64,000 nt of DNA from JBMNKL01 sp050952225 (lineage in GTDB: Bacteria; Bacillota; Clostridia; Acetivibrionales; DTU013), in contig JBMNKL010000003.1 of NCBI GenBank assembly GCA_050952225.1, positions 806,001 to 870,000 on the forward strand, read 5' to 3'. Below are positions 1 through 11,728 of the stretch, piece after piece. The notes beneath the pieces were generated by a model, which ran no database searches, was not told the origin of the DNA, and saw nothing but the letters and a program-made list of their open reading frames with translations. The first letter of the stretch is position 1; each line of letters begins with the position of its first letter. Made by a program: the position numbers and the translations under genes.

Positions 1-1856
1 CGGTCAACGGCCGGACTGTTGGGATGCAGCGAAAAATCATTATTATCGGCATCTGTAAACAGCGGGTCCGCATTAACAATATCATTCGGAAAATCCTGCT
101 GTTTATATTTCTGATTGTTATCCGTATCGAAAAGGAGATTATTGGAGGCATGCTTGCTTTCAATGCCGAAATAACAGTTTCTTGCGTTATAGAAAATATT
201 GTTCCGGACTTCGCCCGTGGCAGGCTGGCTGTCTGTCCCGCTGAACCCGACGCCGTGCGTATTCATATTGATGAAAAGGTTGTTGCAGACTTTGACATCC
301 TTCAGTTGCGAAATGCATAATCCCCATGCAGCCGCATCCTTAAACACATTGTTACGGAAGGTTATATCATAAGAGTGGTAATAATGGCTGCCCGAACCCA
401 TAAAACCCTGGTGATAGAAATCTTCTGTGAAGTTTCCCTCAATGATGATGTGACGGGCATACTCGCCATTATTGTCAAAGGTTTGAAAGCCATCCACATG
501 GGCCTTTCCAATCTCTTCTTTCCTCGTCCCGTGCATGTAGTTTCCGCGGATGACATGGCCTTCGCCGAAAAACCGGAAATAGTCCGCATCGCCTTGCTTG
601 AAAATCAGCCGTTCTATTTCATTGTTTTCAACAAGCATGTTCCTGCCTGAAACAATAATTCCGAAGCAACATTTATAAATATAGTTGCCGGCGACCCTGC
701 CGTTTATCCCTGCCGCCCTGACGCCTGCGCCCGCATCATGGATGTAATTGTTAATAACCTCTACACCGGTGCTGCCGTTCACATCGACAGGCTGGCCGTT
801 TATTTCAAACCCGTCCAGTACCACATAATCGCCGTATTTCAGATTAATGCCGTTCAATATGGCCTTATGCCTGTTGCGCGACTTTATGACAAGCTTGTTT
901 TCTTTTTCACCATATATACGGCTTTGCACAAATTTTACCTGTCCCTCATATAGCCCGTCTTCTACAGTAATTTCATCACCGGGAAATGAACTCTCAACCG
1001 CCTTGCTGATAGTTTTGAACGGCTGTTTTTCCGTACCGTCATAACTGTCGTCTCCCTTTTCGCTTACATACAGTTTGGCAGGCTCCCTCGGCAATGATGC
1101 CTGAAGCTTGCCTTTAGTAACAAGGATATTATCAAAATTAACCCAGAAACGGCTTGTTGATTCATCAACCCTGGCCAGCTTGATCCTGCCGCCGGTAAAG
1201 CGCTTGACAGCGACAGGATTTCGATCTGTGTATGTAAATTCGTAATCTTTTCTGTTATCATACCCGTCACGATCGACTGAAATAGTAATTGAACCGCCGT
1301 CATTGCAGAAATAGATCTTGTAGTGATTTACCGAGGGACTAAGCCTGGGAGAGCTTATCAGCCTTCTCACACTATCGGTCCCCAGTTCTTCTTCAACGCC
1401 GTCCAGGCAACGATATACCTGTCCCGTGGCAGGACTGAAAGAATAGTAATTACTTTCATCCCTGTACGCAACCATTGCCCTGGCGGCGGTATTATACCAA
1501 TTTATAATGGTGAAGGAAACCGTATACTCAGGCTGGTTTATCACCTGGTTGGAAAGAATGTACGCACCTGCATTCATTCTTATGATTTTGCCATCGTAGC
1601 CTTTAACTGTTCCCGTTTCCAGTGTGCCCTTTGCCTTCCAGGTCATGCCGTTTTCCAATCCGGGGCTGGATGCGGCCAGGTCTCCGTCTTCAAAATCTTC
1701 CTGGAATAATATGCTGGCACGAACCAAGCCATCAGCCTGGTCCTTTTGCACGGCATACGAGGGGCATGGCAGGCTTGTTGCAGAGAATATCAATAAAAAT
1801 AATGAGAATGCGATATGCCTCTTTACCCTTCTTTCTTTAATCAATGCAGTACCCAT
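1..1856 (-). CDS. Secreted right-handed beta-helix protein (pectate-lyase-like), partial
   Basis: The frame is open from the ATG at 1856 to the left edge, about 618 codons, so the C-terminus lies outside the window. A GGAGGA ribosome-binding site precedes this ATG; an in-frame ATG six codons upstream overlaps that site and is less likely. Residues 1-35 form a signal peptide (RRVKRH, a hydrophobic core, cleavage near SYA). Residues about 45-255 look like a concanavalin/LamG-type carbohydrate-binding domain. At Y263 a DUF1565-like segment begins (YVSEKGDD, then PFKTISKAV), followed by parallel beta-helix repeats rich in N-N-x-I/F turns up to the edge. The fold suggests a polysaccharide lyase or hydrolase acting outside the cell on pectin-like substrates, which fits the GH4, GH43 and GH51 genes further along. 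The exact activity cannot be read from the sequence. Confidence 0.85.
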   Translation of the reverse strand, partial: MGTALIKERRVKRHIAFSLFLLIFSATSLPCPSYAVQKDQADGLVRASILFQEDFEDGDLAASSPGLENGMTWKAKGTLETGTVKGYDGKIIRMNAGAYILSNQVINQPEYTVSFTIINWYNTAARAMVAYRDESNYYSFSPATGQVYRCLDGVEEELGTDSVRRLISSPRLSPSVNHYKIYFCNDGGSITISVDRDGYDNRKDYEFTYTDRNPVAVKRFTGGRIKLARVDESTSRFWVNFDNILVTKGKLQASLPREPAKLYVSEKGDDSYDGTEKQPFKTISKAVESSFPGDEITVEDGLYEGQVKFVQSRIYGEKENKLVIKSRNRHKAILNGINLKYGDYVVLDGFEINGQPVDVNGSTGVEVINNYIHDAGAGVRAAGINGRVAGNYIYKCCFGIIVSGRNMLVENNEIERLIFKQGDADYFRFFGEGHVIRGNYMHGTRKEEIGKAHVDGFQTFDNNGEYARHIIIEGNFTEDFYHQGFMGSGSHYYHSYDITFRNNVFKDAAAWGLCISQLKDVKVCNNLFINMNTHGVGFSGTDSQPATGEVRNNIFYNARNCYFGIESKHASNNLLFDTDNNQKYKQQDFPNDIVNADPLFTDADNNDFSLHPNSPAVD

Positions 1857-2004
1857 TACATTCTCTTCCTCCATAAAATGTAATTTCCCATAGTATATCA
1901 AATGAAAATATGGAATGTATATATGTTATCAAAATGTAATTAAACCATAATAAACCAGTAAGAATGCGCCTAAATCTTATAACAAGGCACATGTACAGAT
2001 TACG

Positions 2005-2185
2005 TTAATTTATTTTGACTCGTGCAAATGATTCCAGGTTTGCACCCTTTAGTTTTGCTGCCGGAGGAGAAACGCCATGGAACTTGGTGAACGCACGGGT
2101 AAAACTGTCAGGAGAATCATAACCATACTTTATTGCAGCGTCAATTACCCTGGCATCCGCTCTGAAAGCTCCTGCGCTGCCATAC
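2005..2185 (-). pseudogene. AraC-family regulator C-terminal fragment
   Basis: About 58 codons ending at the TAA at 2005-2007 encode the second helix-turn-helix of an AraC/GyrI-like regulator, including ARVIDAAIKYGYDSPDSFTR and then AFTKFHGVSP. The frame meets a stop just upstream and no start or first helix is present, so only a C-terminal remnant survives. It lies between the beta-helix gene and an XRE regulator and is probably silent. Confidence 0.75.
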
Positions 2186-2226
2186 TATTTTGAAACAGGA
2201 TAGAGCAGCCAGTCCAATAATATTGA

Positions 2227-2913
2227 CTAGTCTGTTTTTGATAATTTTGCATATTCTTCAGCTCTGCAAACCGAAGTTTGAAGATTTTTTTTTATAATAA
2301 CAACGTCTGTCAAAATACAAAACAAAATATAAGATAACCAGCCCAGCACATAAATAATAAGAGAATTGCCCAATTGAGGAGTAGGGCTGAAAGTCCACCA
2401 ATGACCTCCTGCTATTCCCTGAACGCCATTAAATATGCAAGAAATAGGAATAAGGCTTAAAAACCAGACATTGACCATCCAAAAATTAAATGACGCTATT
2501 TTTTTATTTCTGCCAACATATTGACCAATCGCAAAAACCATGCATCCAAATGCCATGATAATGAGACCTGCAGCTACCGAAAAAGGTGTCTGTTTTTCCT
2601 GCCATATTATAACAGCCACAATTAATCCTATAAAATTAAAGACACCGCCTGCCATGGAAAAAATCCGTGCATCGGCTTTTCCCTTTGTAATATCCGGAGT
2701 TGGTTCTGTCCCTTTTAATATGTAGTCAGTTGTCACACCAAAGTAATCACTTAGCAATATAATTCTTTCAATATCCGGTAGGCTCTGTTCACTTTCCCAT
2801 TTTGATATCGCCTGTCTTGATACACCGATTTTATCGGCCAGTTCTTCCTGCGATATTCCTCTGTTTTTTCTTAAGCATTTTATTCTCTCAGCTATGCTTA
2901 TATTGGACACCAC
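2227..2913 (-). CDS. XRE-family regulator with C-terminal membrane domain
   Basis: A 228-residue protein. Residues about 8-62 form a Cro/C1-type helix-turn-helix (GISQEELADKIGVSRQAISKWE). After a short charged linker come four hydrophobic segments at about 85-104, 111-134, 142-161 and 182-208. This arrangement is common in Firmicutes for membrane-anchored regulators, where the membrane part may sense envelope stress or a signal. The start is taken as the GTG of a GTG-GTG pair with only a weak AAGG upstream, so it could shift by a codon. No neighbour suggests a target. DNA binding is well supported; the signal is unknown. Confidence 0.8.
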   Translation of the reverse strand: MVSNISIAERIKCLRKNRGISQEELADKIGVSRQAISKWESEQSLPDIERIILLSDYFGVTTDYILKGTEPTPDITKGKADARIFSMAGGVFNFIGLIVAVIIWQEKQTPFSVAAGLIIMAFGCMVFAIGQYVGRNKKIASFNFWMVNVWFLSLIPISCIFNGVQGIAGGHWWTFSPTPQLGNSLIIYVLGWLSYILFCILTDVVIIKKNLQTSVCRAEEYAKLSKTD

Positions 2914-3129
2914 CTTGCTTTTTTAATGGATATTCTATCAGGAATAGCGGTTGCAATGCCACCATTACTGCATTGCATAATGTCAACTATATGTTGCAAT
3001 CCTGCATATTTGTTTTATTTAACAGGAAATGCCTGTACTGTCAAGCCAATTCACCGCGTCAAACTATATCTTTCCTGGCTGCAATAAACCACCATATAAA
3101 AGGTACCAGTGAAAAAAATACCAATTGCA

Positions 3130-4319
3130 TCAGGCTGTACTAGAATTTCTTCTATCTTTGACCTCGGAAACGGATTGCAAACTTACATCAGAAGTATTCT
3201 TATTAGCCTGTTTGTTCTCATACATCAACATGTCAATGTGTTTTAAAAATTCTTTTGCACTCTTATGCGACTGGCAGTCATACATCGCATAACCCATGCT
3301 GAACTCAAGCTTGTAAAGATTGGAACCGGACTCATTATGCATTTCGAAACAGTTATTAATTCTGCAAACTAATGCCTCCAAATCGTTCTTGTCTGATATG
3401 TCCAGAAGATACAAAATTCATCGCCGCCGTACCTGGCAATAAAATCACCGCTTCGCAGGCAGCTTTTCAGCAAGTTTGCCGATGTTTCCAGCGCATTGTC
3501 CCCCATGTTGTGTCCATATGTATCGTTAATATATTTAAAGTTGTTTATATCTATCAGAATAGCGGCAAAAGCCTTTTCTCTGGTGCTCAGGCTGATCTTT
3601 TCCTTCAGGTACGCATCAAGTTTCTTTCGGTTGCTTATTCCTGTCAAATGGTCAGTGTGCATGCTGTGATTCTGGATGTTTAAAAATACCACCAACAGGG
3701 ATAGAACAACACTGTTTAGCACGATTGATATTCCATAGAATATTAATTGCAATATAATGCCGATAAACGGGTGAACAGCAAAAAAGATAAGCGAGATGAA
3801 ACTCTTTTCTCCCAGTTTTCCGTGGTTTTTAACAATTATTACAAAAGCCGCAAGCATTAACATAACTGCAATAATAACCGGGATAAAAAAGAATGGGCCT
3901 CTATGGTACACGTTATTCGAATCGATGTGATAAAACCATCCGAAAAATTGTGATAGTATCAGCGCGACGGCATTAATTGCATTAATGATCCAGAGAGGAT
4001 AAAACAACCGCCTGGTTCTTCTTTCATCACGGAACACCTGGAAATGCACATATGCCAACCACAACGACGGCAAAACCAGGTTCATCAGGAAAATTGAAAA
4101 ATTTCCGACTTGGCTTAATACAGGATATATCACGGAGCTATTACCGTCAAACCTGCTTATTATATCTATGCCCAGCATCAGAACAGTGACACGCAATATC
4201 AGCATATAAAGCTTGCCCGGGAAAGAATCCTTTTCATAAAGTTCTAATAAATGAAAATAGATAACCAGGAGTATCGCAATAGAATATATATTAAGGATTA
4301 TATTAAATTTCAGGCTCAC
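3130..4319 (-). CDS. Membrane-anchored GGDEF diguanylate cyclase, frame broken
   Basis: The N-terminal part has about seven hydrophobic segments (residues 1-220). A GGDEF domain follows, beginning near HTDHLTGISNRKKLD with the active-site loop RYGGDEF intact. Just after that motif (about 3402-3415) the frame runs into unrelated residues, while the expected continuation (LLDISDKNDLEAL to the stop at 3130) is in the next frame. One missing base explains it. If real, the protein loses the end of its catalytic domain; if a sequence error, it is an intact enzyme making cyclic di-GMP at the membrane. The start is a GTG at 4319 with a poor ribosome-binding site. Confidence 0.8.
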
Positions 4320-4495
4320 TAACGTCCACTCCGTGCCAAAACTACCAGGCTTACTGCGCTTATAGAAATTGAGCGCATTATAATAATAATTCCGGATGCA
4401 TGCTCATGTCAACTTGTTTTACTTTTACGAGTGCCTTTACCGGTCTTATTTTTGCAAGAGGATATAAATTCATTGGAGATGGCAGGCAAAGGCTG

Positions 4496-5639
4496 TCAGC
4501 CGGAAAGACTCGTTATCATCAGTTCTACCGCGGCTTTGCTGTCCAGCCTCCCGGTCTTGACCGACAAGTCCAGCTCAAGGCCCGTTGAAACCGCTTTTTC
4601 AAGCTTTTCCTCGGTAAACTTCTGCGCCTGGTTTATCAATTTCCTTGCAATGAAAGGCTGTACCCTGAAGTGAGATGCGATCTCGGACTGCGCCGCTCCT
4701 TCACGCAGCATCAGCTTTACCTGGATAAGCTGCCTGAATTGCCTCGCTATCATGTACATTACCTTTGGCATCGGCTCTTTCATCACTTCCATGTCATTTA
4801 GCAAAGAGAGAGCCCTGGCGACCTGGTTGGCGGCAATTGCATCGGTAAGCTCGAATACCCTGCTTTTAACCGATCTTGTGCAAACCCGTTCAACATCTTC
4901 TTCCGTAATCATTCGCCTGCTTCCCGCGAATGAACAGAGCTTTTTTATTTCATTGAGTATATCATCCATCCCGGGCTCGCAATACTCCACGATGAGTGCG
5001 GCCGCACGCGGATTTGTTTCATGGCCGAGTTCCTTTATCCTTTTCATGACCCATTCTGTCAATTCGTCAGGCATTCTGAAGTTGAATTCAACGATCAACC
5101 CGTATTTTTCGATTAGTTTAACATATTTTATTCTTTTATCAATTTCTTCTTCTATAAAAACCAGGCATGCATGCGCGGGTACATTCTGCAGGAAATCCGC
5201 CAGTTCATCCCCGCTTGTCATCCTTTTCCTGCGGTCTCCCGCTTTTTTCTCCGTACTGCCTGCACTGCCTTCCCCGGCGTCCGCTAATTGTGTCATTCGT
5301 GGCTGCATCTTCTGTAACGCCCGCGGTATCGGCGCCGCTCCCTTTTCTTGTCCCCTTGAACAGTCCCGAATTTTTTACAACTACCAGCCTTCTATCCGAG
5401 AATGCGGGAAGCGTTTCGCAATTGTCAATGATTGCGGCAGGAGTGACCTTCCCTTCCAGCGTCACCTTGTTAAGAAGCTTGAAATCTTCTGCCAGTATGG
5501 TCTTTTCTATCTGCTCCGTATAGTTTCTTTTAAGGTAATTTTCAGGTCCGTAAAACAGATATAATGATCCGATATTCCGGCTTTTTATCATTTTCCAGAG
5601 CAGTTTTTCGTTATCGGCGTAACCATCCTTCGTCGCCAT
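4496..5639 (-). CDS. holA: DNA polymerase III delta subunit, frame broken
   Basis: Clamp-loader delta subunit, which opens the sliding clamp during replication. The first part (from 5639) has the expected N-terminus (SLYLFYGPENYLKRNY, then ETLPAFSDRRLVVVKNSGLFKG). The second (to 4496) has the AAA lid and collar regions (DELADFLQNVPAHACLVFIE, and FELTDAIAANQVARALSLL). They are in different frames that overlap at about 5205-5308, within a low-complexity linker. The combined length of about 370 codons slightly exceeds the usual 340 because of that linker. comEC lies directly upstream, as in many Firmicutes. HolA is normally essential, so the break is more likely a sequence error than a true loss. 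Confidence 0.85.
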
Positions 5640-5682
5640 TTGTTCCTCAACTCACTTATTGTTAATTATTTCATTTGCCACT

Positions 5683-8190
5683 TTATTGACCGCCGCTTTC
5701 CGCCCGTCCTTGACCGCCCGGCGGTACTGTCCGCCTGAGCCTGATTGACTTGCCATTGCTCGTTAATACCACTGCTCCGCACTCATCCGTCCTGAAACAT
5801 TTGATTTCCATTTGCTCAAGCAAATCCAGCACCTGGCGCGACGGGTGGCCGTACTTGTTTTTCCCGACACTGATAATTGCAGCTTTCGGGTCGACTGCTT
5901 CCAGGAATTCCTTCCCTGTCGAGGTTATCGAACCATGGTGCGCTACCTTCAAAACGTCCGCTTCCAGTTCTGAAAAGCTCTCCGCCGTCCCCGTTCTGTC
6001 ATCTGACAACCCCATCCTGCCATTTGACGCCTCCGCACCGCCATCCGGCAGTCCCATCATGTCCATGCCGAGCTCAAAAACGTCTCTCAAGCAGCCTTTC
6101 TTCCACTTCTTTTTCGGCATCCCCGGTAAACAAGACGGATGTCTCCCCGTAATCCAATTTTAGCACGAGCGACACATTATTTAAAGTAGTCCTCTTCAAC
6201 GGGCATACCGGCTCTCAGGGCTTAAAACCGTCATGCTCGTCCTGTCGTCCAGCTTTATGACATCGCCCCTCGAACACCTTGATACGGGTATGTTCCGTTT
6301 ACCTGCAATCATAAGGAGCCTGTCAAAATAGCTTTCATCGCTAAGCGAAGGTATGATCAGCCGTGCCACCTTCATTTGCTCCATGACATCCTCAAGCCCC
6401 TGTGTATGGTCGCCGTGGGGATGGGTCGCAATAACCGCATCCAGGCTTGTTGCGCCATAATCAAGCAGGAAAGGAATCACAGTGTTTTCGCCGATTCTTG
6501 AATCGGTCCCGGTATCGCTTCCCCCTCCGTCAATAATAACGGTTTTCCCGGAATATGTCCTGATAAAAGCCGAATCCCCCTGCCCCACATCAAGAAATAC
6601 GATAACAAGGCGTCCCGGCAGAATATATCCTATTAATGCCACAGCCGCGACAAATGACAATACGGCAGCCATATGACGCATATTCAGCCGGATGCCCTTA
6701 AGCGGCTTATACCACAGCAGAAACCATACAACACAATAATAGGCCGCCGCCAGCGTCAGCGAAGGCGTTGCTGTCCTGACTACGGAAAACGGCACATCAG
6801 ACGCCCATTTTGCAATATAGAGCACCAGGCTTAGAAAATTGCAGTTTAAATAACCGATAAACCTTGATATGGTCAGGCTGAACCAGCCAAGCACGGCCAT
6901 CAGCATACCGAGTATCGTTATCAGTTCCAGTACGGGCGCGGCCAGTAAATTGGGGATGATTGAAATTGCCGAGAATTTGTTGAAATGTATCAACGTCACC
7001 GGCAGCACACCGATTTGAGCCGCCAGCGTCGCGGCCAGAATTTCGCGCATCTTACCACGAATGATACGACAGACAGTAATATTCTCAATATTCCTGGAAA
7101 GCATGACTATCCCAAGCGTTGCGCTGTATGAAAGCTGAAAACCGATATTAAAAAGCATGCACGGATTAATTGCCAGCAGAATAATACACGATACAGCCAT
7201 GGCTGAATAAGTGTCGGGCTCGCGGTACAGCGCCCCGGATAGCAGGAAAACCGTGGCCATGACGACCGCCCGGAAAACTGAAGGTTCAAAGCCCGTCACA
7301 AACATGAAAAAAAACAGGAAAATTATTATAAGGATATTCGCGATCCTCCTGCGTATCACGCAGGAGCTTCAGAATAAACGACAGCGGCAGCATCAGGAAA
7401 GCCACGTTTGCTCCCGAAACAGCTACAATGTGCAGAAGACCGGCATTGCCGAACGCTTCCTGCACTTCCTCGGAAAGGCCTTTCCTGTAGCCTATCAGCA
7501 TACCGTTCAACAAGCCGGCTTGCTGGCGCGGCAGACTGTTTTCAATAATATGCACGATGCGGTTTCTGACGTTCATCCCGGCCTGCACAATGAAATTGCC
7601 GCTTCTTCCGTCCAGTACTTCGATAGAATAAGGGTAGGCGAAAACCGAGGCGCCCACTCCCTTTTGGGCCAGGTAACTCCTGTAATCAAAACCTCCCGGG
7701 TTCCTGACGCCTTTTGGCTGGGTCAGCGTCCTTCGAAAACGAGTTCGCTTCCATGGTCAAAGAAGCTTATTCCATTGTCCGCCAGCGTAGTAAGCAGGAT
7801 TTTCCCTTTTATACCCGAAAACGCGCCTTTATATCCCTCCCTTATTTCGGTTGTTTTTATAATGTATGTCACTTTTTTGCCCTTCACTTCAGGTTCTGAC
7901 GCGACAAATCCCTTGACGGTCACTTCTTTCCCATCATACCCGGAGAAAATATGCAGCCGGAAATGATTAAAAGCCAGGAACTCAAAAGCTCCGAAAATGA
8001 AGAATACAAGCATGCATAAGGGTATAAATAATCCTCTTTCACGGATCCTTCCAAAAACGAAAAGGCAGGCCGAAATTAACAGGAACAGGCTTATGACCAG
8101 GATAACGGAATCCGACAAGTATGCGGCTAAAATGCCTATAATCATCATCATGCAAAAAGATACGGCAGGGCGTTTGTAAATAACACTCAT
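5683..8190 (-). CDS. comEC: ComEC/Rec2 competence DNA channel, several frame breaks
   Basis: Three regions of ComEC follow in order on this strand. The N-terminal DUF4131/OB part (8190-7723) is followed by the competence membrane domain (about 7720-6600, with LLHIVAVSGANVAFLMLPLS), then the metallo-beta-lactamase-like domain (VFLDVGQGDSAFI, THPHGDHTQGLEDV, VLKVAHHGS). Frame changes are needed near 7715, 7345, 6213 and 6190; the one near 6190 looks like an extra A in a short A run. The total of about 835 codons matches the family. ComEC moves single-stranded DNA across the membrane in natural transformation, working with ComEA (encoded near 59.3 kb). The start ATG at 8190 has AAAGGTG upstream. 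Read literally the locus is a pseudogene; sequence error is at least as likely. Confidence 0.8.
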
Positions 8191-8268
8191 TGCGACACCT
8201 TTTTGCATATATTATATTACACTTGGAATTAATTGTAAATAATGGTGAATTATATTATGGAAGTGATA

Positions 8269-9204
8269 TTATTCGCTCAGATAATCCCTTGCCCGCATGT
8301 AAGTCTTCTTGTAATAGCCATCGCTCAGACTGCTTATCGTAACTTTTCTGCCCAGGTACGAGGATGCATGTATGAATTTTCCGTCGCCGATATATATGCC
8401 GACATGGTTAATCCTGTTTAGGCCGCCGTTAGTATCAAAGAATACCAGGTCACCGGGCTTCAGCGCGCTTTTTTCTACCGGCTTGCCGCCGTTACCCATT
8501 CCTGCGGACGTTCTCTGCAACGTTATGCCAAACTTTTTAAACACGTAGCTTACAAATCCGGAACAATCAAAACCTTTCGGGCTACTTCCGCCGTACACGT
8601 ACTTAACGCCAAGCAGCGTTTTTGCATATTCTACGATCCTGTTCCTTATATCCGCGTTCTTCAGGGATTCCTCTTCCGGCGCACCGGCTGTACCTGTACT
8701 GTCATTTCCCCCGCCTCTTGAAACCCTTTCTTCCTGGATTCTCACGTAATCGCCATGCATCCATCCGTATCTTTCTTCCCCGATCAGTACGCGGTACCAG
8801 TCTCCCGAATGTTCAAATATCTCGACCTTAGTGCCCTTGGTCAATTTAGCCAGCACTTCTGAAGTAATATCCGGTTTTCTCCTGACATTGACAACGCTGC
8901 CGGAAACAACACCCGAACCGATCTTTTCATCACGTATTATTACATAGTTACCATTTATCCAGCCCGTAATATCATTGTAACTTGCCTTGAACCATTCGCC
9001 TTCGCTGCCTATAACTTTAACCTGTGCGCCTTTTTCAAACTGGTATAAAATCTTCGATGACGTGTTGGGATTTGCTCTGAAATTAACGGCATTTTCAGTA
9101 ACAATGCCTGTTTTCTCAGCAGAAGCAAAAGAAAAACTTCCGGCAAAAAACATAACCGCAGCGGATATGGAAAAAGATATGAGCATTTTTTTAAAAACCG
9201 GCAT
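8269..9204 (-). CDS. Secreted NlpC/P60 endopeptidase with two SH3b domains
   Basis: A 311-residue exported cell-wall hydrolase with a strong AGGAGGG site before the ATG. Residues 1-29 are a signal peptide (cleavage near SFASA). Two bacterial SH3 domains follow (about 33-92 and 98-157), each with an N-F/V-R and W-x-x-G pattern, and these usually bind peptidoglycan. After a Gly/Ser linker the NlpC/P60 domain spans about 185-309, with catalytic Cys214 in GFDCSGF, His267 in NHVGIYIG and a likely third residue at His279 in FIHASS. Such enzymes cut gamma-D-Glu to diamino-acid bonds in stem peptides during growth or spore development. It appears to be a single-gene unit. Confidence 0.92.
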   Translation of the reverse strand: MPVFKKMLISFSISAAVMFFAGSFSFASAEKTGIVTENAVNFRANPNTSSKILYQFEKGAQVKVIGSEGEWFKASYNDITGWINGNYVIIRDEKIGSGVVSGSVVNVRRKPDITSEVLAKLTKGTKVEIFEHSGDWYRVLIGEERYGWMHGDYVRIQEERVSRGGGNDSTGTAGAPEEESLKNADIRNRIVEYAKTLLGVKYVYGGSSPKGFDCSGFVSYVFKKFGITLQRTSAGMGNGGKPVEKSALKPGDLVFFDTNGGLNRINHVGIYIGDGKFIHASSYLGRKVTISSLSDGYYKKTYMRARDYLSE

Positions 9205-9467
9205 ATTGCCCTCCTATAACGGGCTACTTGCGATAATTACGGATTGTATCGCCAATAGCTTATGTTTGCTGGAGACTTGGCACCTCACAGCAATAAATGC
9301 CGTTATGTGAATATTATACCTGCACACCATGGACATGTCAAACAAATCGTTTTCCCTAAAAAACGACGCCGTCACCGGCTTCCATCCCAATCACTTTTTT
9401 ACCTCATGATACATGATGAATTACGCGATGATGCAATTCAAACTATTAACGGTACAATAAGGCAAAT

Positions 9468-10239
9468 TTAGACCTGTCCCAGGTAACCCATCATCGCCTT
9501 GGCATTTTCAACGGCTTTTCCCTTCGGATGATTGTTGAACGACACAAGCGTAATGGCTGAGTTTTTTTCCATCTCCCGGAGCCTGCCGATCCATTCCAGC
9601 AACTCACTGCCGCTATAAAGATAATCGTACCTTTCCGATCCCTTTCCCGAATACCACTTTTCGGCATTACGGCCGTGAAGCCGAAGATATGCCACATTTG
9701 AAGTAACGGCAACTACATTGCCGATCAATCCCCTTATGCGTGGTTCATCCACGCATACGAACCCAATACCCTCGCGCCTGAGCAAGTTAAAAACATCTTT
9801 TCTTATCCATTCATTGTTCCTGAATTCAACCAGGAGCTCGTATTCACCGAAGCAGTGTTTCAAAAATTTAAGATAATCGACATTCTCCACGTTGTAGTGA
9901 AAAGAATAAGGGAACTGGGCCAGCAGGCAGGCAAGCTTGTTGCTTTGGACTATGGGTGAAAGCGAATACTTGAACTTTCTCGGCTTCCTCCCGCCCCGAA
10001 TTTCTTTCATGCGTGAATCCTCCAAAAAGTTTGACTGCAAATTTGAAACCCGCGGGCGTCTTCCTGTCCATACCTTCAAACAGCTTTAAGCCTGGCATGT
10101 GATAATATGTCGAGTTCACCTCGACAAAGGAAAAGTTCAACGAATAGTGTTCCAGCATTCCGGAGGGTTTCGTCCCAACCGGGTAAAACGGCCCTACCCA
10201 GTCCGTGTATGAATATCCTGCCGTACCGACTTTAATCAT
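9468..10239 (-). CDS. DUF72 family protein (YecE-like), frame broken
   Basis: The N-terminal part (10239 to about 9990) starts MIKVGTAGYSYTDWVGPFYP, typical of DUF72, and includes EVNSTYYHMP. The rest (about 9985-9468) is in another frame and includes FKYSLSPIVQSNKLACLLAQ, ELLVEFRNNEW and YLRLHGRNAEKWYSGKG. An extra G beside an A run (gagaaagttc) would cause the shift. The family is predicted to be a TIM-barrel protein whose biochemical role is not established. Restored length is about 257 residues, as expected. Confidence 0.85.
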
Positions 10240-10453
10240 AATAACCGTTCCTTATTAAGACGCTTTACAACAACATTTTAGTATAACATTTAAGAAATAG
10301 GAAGCGTTAATATTTAAAATGGTTAGCGAATAATGAGGCATAATTTAATTGATTAATGTTGAATAATTCGATATACTATGTATAATTGTAAACTTTTTTA
10401 CCTGATATATTTCTTTTTCTTTTACAATTCATAATAGAATGGGAGAGATAACA

Positions 10454-11703
10454 TTGGAATGGAAGGAATTACTATCCGGAGTCATGAGTATCAACCTCAA
10501 AATGATTATTATGTATTTAATAGGCTTGGCGTTAATTATCGTGGCTATTAAAAAAAATTACGAGCCCATGTTGCTTTTGCCTATAGGATTTGGCGCAATC
10601 CTGGTAAATCTGCCCCTATCGGTAGTCAAATATGCGTCAGAACCGGTAAAGTATGATTTCGTTACGCAATTGGCAAGGAATAATGAAGGTGTAAGAGAGT
10701 TTTTTGAAAGCAACCTGAACTTTTTTTTTAACGAAGCCGGCGAAGCTTTCCATTACGAGCCCGGTTTTCTCGAAATTCTTCTCCGTTCGGGCATCCTGAC
10801 CGAACTATTCCCGGTACTGATATTCATCGGGGTCGGGGCTATGATTGATTTCACTCCACTTTTTAAAAACCCGGTTATGATATTTTTCGGCGCAGCAGCC
10901 CAATTCGGCATCTTCGCCACAATGCTGGTAGCAATTTTGTTTGATTTCGATCTAAAGGCCGCTTCCGCCATCGGCATCATCGGCGCGGCAGACGGCCCGA
11001 CGGCTATCTATGTGGCAAGCAAATTTGCCAAGGAATACTTCGGCCCCATTTCCGTGGCGGCTTATTCGTACATGTCGCTCGTACCGATTATTCAGCCGCC
11101 GGTGATAAAACTCCTGACTACAAAGAAAGAACGCATGATCAGGATGGAATACAGGGAAGAAAAAGTTCCAAAGATTGTCCTGATCGCTTTCCCCATAGCA
11201 GTTACGATTATTGCGGGCATCGTGGCACCAATCAGTGTTCCGCTGGTCGGCTCCCTGATGTTCGGCAATCTCATCAGGGAATGCGGGGTCCTGGAAAGGC
11301 TCTCGCAGGCTGCCCAGAATGAGTTGTCCAACCTTGTCACGCTGCTGCTTGGCATAACAATAGGTTCAACAATGCTTGCTGACAATTTCCTCAAGATGGG
11401 AAACACTATTGATCCTGGCCATGGGCCTGGTGGCATTCGTATTCGATACAGCAGGCGGAGTTTTGTTTGCGAAGTTTCTCAACCTGTTCCGCAAAGAAGA
11501 CAACAAGTTCAACCCCATGATCGGCGCTGCCGGTATTTCGGCATTTCCAATGTCGTCCAGGGTGATCCAGCAGAATAGCTAAAGAAGAAGATCCTACAAA
11601 TTTTGTGCTTATGCAGGCAGTCAGTGCGAATGTTTCCGGCCAGCTTGGCTCCATCCTGGCGGGCGGCTTTGTTCTCGCGCTGATACCAATGCTTGTAAGA
11701 TGA
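10454..11703 (+). CDS. oadB: Sodium-pumping decarboxylase beta subunit, two frame breaks
   Basis: Integral-membrane beta subunit of the Na+-translocating decarboxylases of oxaloacetate, methylmalonyl-CoA or glutaconyl-CoA. It exports sodium when the biotin-bound carboxyl group is released. About eleven hydrophobic segments are visible, and the conserved sodium-site loop GIIGAADGPTAIYVASK is present. The frame changes near 11400 (GGG where GG is expected) and near 11570, after which IAKEEDPTNFVLMQAVSANV completes the C-terminus. I prefer the TTG at 10454 after GGGAGAG over the ATG at 10439, which has no ribosome-binding site. oadG follows at once. No carboxyltransferase alpha subunit or biotin carrier is nearby, so the substrate is unknown. 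Confidence 0.85.
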
Positions 11704-11728
11704 CTTTTTGACCTGGAGGAGAAAAAAC

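Noticed and set aside
24..1303. Several short frames on both strands inside the left-edge gene
   Set aside because: A single uninterrupted minus-strand frame with signal peptide and beta-helix repeats explains the whole segment.
4752..5564. A 270-codon plus-strand frame opposite holA
   Set aside because: It spans the holA frame break only because the opposite strand happens to lack stops; no motif is present.
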